Below, in pieces: positions 22,702 to 24,456 of a DNA stretch of 24,456 nucleotides. Position numbers and translations under genes: made by a program. This DNA is from Actinomycetes bacterium (lineage in GTDB: Bacteria > Actinomycetota > Actinomycetes > Actinomycetales > Microbacteriaceae). The stretch covers positions 1-24,456 of the forward strand of contig JAEYVF010000107.1 of NCBI GenBank assembly GCA_023432005.1, written 5' to 3'. The notes under the pieces were generated by a model. It was not told the origin of the DNA. It was given only the letters and a program-made list of their open reading frames with translations, and ran no database searches. Position 1 is the first letter of the stretch, and every line of letters begins with the position of its first letter.

Positions 22702-23817
22702 ATGAAGATCGGAGTTCCGAGCGAGATCAAGAACAACGAGTTCCGGGTGGCGGTCACCCCCGCGGGGGTGCACGACCTGACCGCCGCGGGGCACGAGGTG
22801 CTCATCCAGAGCGGCGCGGGACTGGGTTCGTCCATCACGGACGAGGACTACCGCTCCGCGGGCGCACGCATCGTGGCGGACGCCGACGCGGCGTGGGGTG
22901 GGGCCGAGCTCGTCCTGAAGGTCAAGGAGCCCATCGAGTCGGAGTACCGCCACTTCCGGTCGGGTCTCGTGCTGTTCACCTACCTGCACCTCGCGGCGGA
23001 GGAGGAGCTCACGCGCGAGCTCATGTCGAGCGGCGTCACGGCGATCGCGTACGAGACGGTGCAGCTCCCGTCGGGCGCCCTCCCCCTCCTCGCCCCCATG
23101 AGCGAGGTCGCGGGTCGTCTCGCGCCCATCGTGGGCGCCAACGTCATGATGCGGCCGCAGGGCGGCCCCGGACTGCTCGTGCCCGGTGTGCCCGGGACGC
23201 GCGCCGCGCACGTCGTCGTGCTCGGTGGCGGCGTGGCCGGCGCCAACGCCGTCGCGGTCGCCGTGGGCCTCGAAGCGCAGGTCACCGTGCTCGACACGAA
23301 CATCCAGCGCCTCCGCGAGCTCGACGCGCACTACATGGGCCGCGTGCGCACGATCGCCTCGAACAGCTTCGAGATCGAGCGCGCCGTGCTCGACGCGGAT
23401 CTCGTGATCGGCTCGGTGCTCGTGCCCGGTGCGAAGGCGCCCAAGCTCGTGACCAACGAGCTCGTGTCGCGCATGAAGCCCGGCAGCGTGCTCGTCGACA
23501 TCGCGATCGACCAGGGCGGGTGCTTCGAGGACTCGCACGCGACGACGCACGCCGATCCGACGTTCAGGGTGCACGACTCGCTCTTCTACTGCGTCGCCAA
23601 CATGCCCGGCGCCGTCGCGAACACCTCGACCTACGCGCTCACGAACGCCACGCTCCCCTATGTGCGGGCGATCGCGAACGCGGGGTGGCAGGAGGCGCTG
23701 CGGGCCGATGCGGCTCTCGCCCGCGGTCTCAACGTGCACGCCGGCAAGGTCGTGAACGCGGCCGTCGCCGTGGCGCACGGCCTCGAGCCGGAGCACGCGC
23801 CGCTCGGGCTCGCCTGA
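22702..23817 (+). CDS. ald: Alanine dehydrogenase
   Basis: Ald interconverts L-alanine and pyruvate plus ammonium with NAD in the cytoplasm. The 371 residues match the family. Active-site residues fall at the same numbers as I recall for the M. tuberculosis enzyme: Arg15, Lys75 (KVKEP), His96 (TYLHLA) and Asp270 (AIDQGG). The NAD-binding turn is VVLGGGVAGANA in the middle, and HTHADPTF-like sequence (THADPTF) follows Asp270. ATG at 22702 gives the standard MKIGVPSEIKNNEFRV start and follows a TAGCCT box by 6 nt. It is divergent from the pot operon across an AT-rich palindromic region and convergent with the FtsK-like gene, 16 bp apart. It could recycle alanine made by pyruvate-dependent transaminases encoded nearby. 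Confidence 0.97.
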   Translation: MKIGVPSEIKNNEFRVAVTPAGVHDLTAAGHEVLIQSGAGLGSSITDEDYRSAGARIVADADAAWGGAELVLKVKEPIESEYRHFRSGLVLFTYLHLAAEEELTRELMSSGVTAIAYETVQLPSGALPLLAPMSEVAGRLAPIVGANVMMRPQGGPGLLVPGVPGTRAAHVVVLGGGVAGANAVAVAVGLEAQVTVLDTNIQRLRELDAHYMGRVRTIASNSFEIERAVLDADLVIGSVLVPGAKAPKLVTNELVSRMKPGSVLVDIAIDQGGCFEDSHATTHADPTFRVHDSLFYCVANMPGAVANTSTYALTNATLPYVRAIANAGWQEALRADAALARGLNVHAGKVVNAAVAVAHGLEPEHAPLGLA

Positions 23818-23833
23818 CGCGTCGAGCCGCCGC

Positions 23834-24456
23834 TCACGGGATCACGACGCGCACGCGGCGGGTCTCTCCCGCCTCGACGAGCCACGCCTCGTCGTCGCCG
23901 GCGAGCGGCGGCACGGCGTCGCGCGTCCTGGTCAGCATCCGGTGGTCGGCGCGGCTGCAGCCGTGAAGCAGGAGCCGTCCCCCTCGACGGATGCGCGTGA
24001 GCGCCGTGTGGGCCGTGAGCCAGGTCTCGGCATCCGCGACGAGCACCGCGGCGGGATCCGCCTCCGCTCGCTCGGCGCCAGCGGTCGGCACCCCTGCAGC
24101 CTCGAGTCCCACCAACCACCGCCGAGGACGCGGCGTGACGACGCCCCAGGTGCCGTCACGAGGCTCCGCGAGCGGCGTCGCGGAGCGCCACGGCTCGGGC
24201 ACCGCCGGGATCGACGCCAGCTGAGCCTCGTGGCCGCGCCACAGGGCCGCGCCCGGGCGCCGGCTGGGCCGGTATGCGCGCGCCTCCCCTCCCGCGAGGA
24301 GGTGCTCTTCTCGCGAGGGGAGACGCAGCAGCAGACGCTGCTCGAATGCGCCCGCTGCGGCGAGCAGGGCGCCGCCCGCCGTGCGACTCGATGCGGCGAG
24401 GGCGATGCCCGTGCGCGCGCCCTCGCGTGCCACGCGGGCGACGAGCTCGGCGAGGT
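23834..24456 (-). CDS. Partial FtsK/SpoIIIE-type ATPase (C-terminal part)
   Basis: The minus-strand frame is open to the right edge, so the start is outside the window; an internal GTG at 24433 is not needed. The visible C-terminal 200 or so residues begin with LAELVARVAREGARTGIALA and continue with RTAGGALLAA, RLLLRLPSREEHLLAGG and a PGAALWRGHEAQLA stretch. This order is typical of the last part of an FtsK/SpoIIIE or EccC-like ATPase domain, where a helix, a beta strand and a 'leucine-arginine then bypass loop' region precede the end. No Walker motifs are inside the window. The remainder is Arg/Ala-rich and weakly conserved. It could be a multi-domain FtsK-like protein of Microbacteriaceae or an EccC-like secretion ATPase; the visible part cannot decide. 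Confidence 0.6.
   Translation of the reverse strand, partial: LAELVARVAREGARTGIALAASSRTAGGALLAAAGAFEQRLLLRLPSREEHLLAGGEARAYRPSRRPGAALWRGHEAQLASIPAVPEPWRSATPLAEPRDGTWGVVTPRPRRWLVGLEAAGVPTAGAERAEADPAAVLVADAETWLTAHTALTRIRRGGRLLLHGCSRADHRMLTRTRDAVPPLAGDDEAWLVEAGETRRVRVVIP

Noticed and set aside
1..24456. Frequent GGATGC/GCATCC hexamers (about two dozen by hand count on both orientations)
   Set aside because: Only modestly above what the base composition predicts and mostly explained by Asp-Ala and Ser/Ala codon context; spacing and orientation show no pattern.
1..24456. Mobile elements, CRISPR arrays, tRNA or rRNA genes, phage or toxin-antitoxin genes
   Set aside because: None seen: no transposase or integrase motifs, no regularly spaced repeats, no cloverleaf-like or rRNA sequence in any intergenic gap.

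Overview
The window is a chromosomal stretch from a very GC-rich (about 70%) Gram-positive actinobacterium, most likely a member of the Microbacteriaceae. The evidence is the codon use, many GTG starts, the dxr / site-2 protease / ispG / proS order known from actinobacterial genomes, and actinobacterial-looking ProS, IspG and Ald sequences. I see no rRNA, tRNA, CRISPR array, transposase, integrase or phage gene. The window begins inside one gene and ends inside another.

Positions 1-2151 (plus strand) hold the C-terminal part of an unrecognised secreted-type protein, a strong hairpin, and a membrane-anchored HExxH metallopeptidase-like protein. Positions 2148-11549 are mainly a minus-strand housekeeping block, read right to left: a two-domain FKBP lipoprotein, dxr, a DUF2330 membrane protein coupled to dxr by an ATGA overlap, the intramembrane protease gene (rip1), ispG, proS and a small membrane protein. 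An LtrA-family membrane protein gene on the plus strand is inserted between rip1 and ispG.

Positions 11670-23817 are mostly nitrogen metabolism. Two paralogous GabT-type aminotransferase genes lie on the plus strand. Between them are a gene for a membrane-anchored HELLH/coiled-coil protein and a convergent OsmC-family gene. An R. etli-type L-asparaginase follows the second gabT with a GTGA overlap. A minus-strand operon then encodes a polyamine-type ABC transporter (potD, potA, potB, potC) and a glutamate-1-semialdehyde-aminomutase-like aminotransferase, with every junction overlapping or nearly so. It is divergent from ald (alanine dehydrogenase). A reasonable inference is uptake of amines or amino acids, transamination, and recovery of pyruvate and ammonium, but no succinate-semialdehyde dehydrogenase is present here. 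The window closes with the C-terminus of an FtsK/SpoIIIE-type ATPase.

The most consistent signal outside the genes is at the promoters. Nine transcription units carry a TANNNT -10 box ending 6 nt (once 7 nt) before the start codon, the signature of leaderless actinobacterial mRNAs. The unit-leading genes without it (FKBP, osmC, potD) carry clear Shine-Dalgarno sequences instead. The least explained genes are the HELLH/coiled-coil protein at 13001-14083, the HEYAH protein at 1318-2151 and the dxr-coupled DUF2330 protein.
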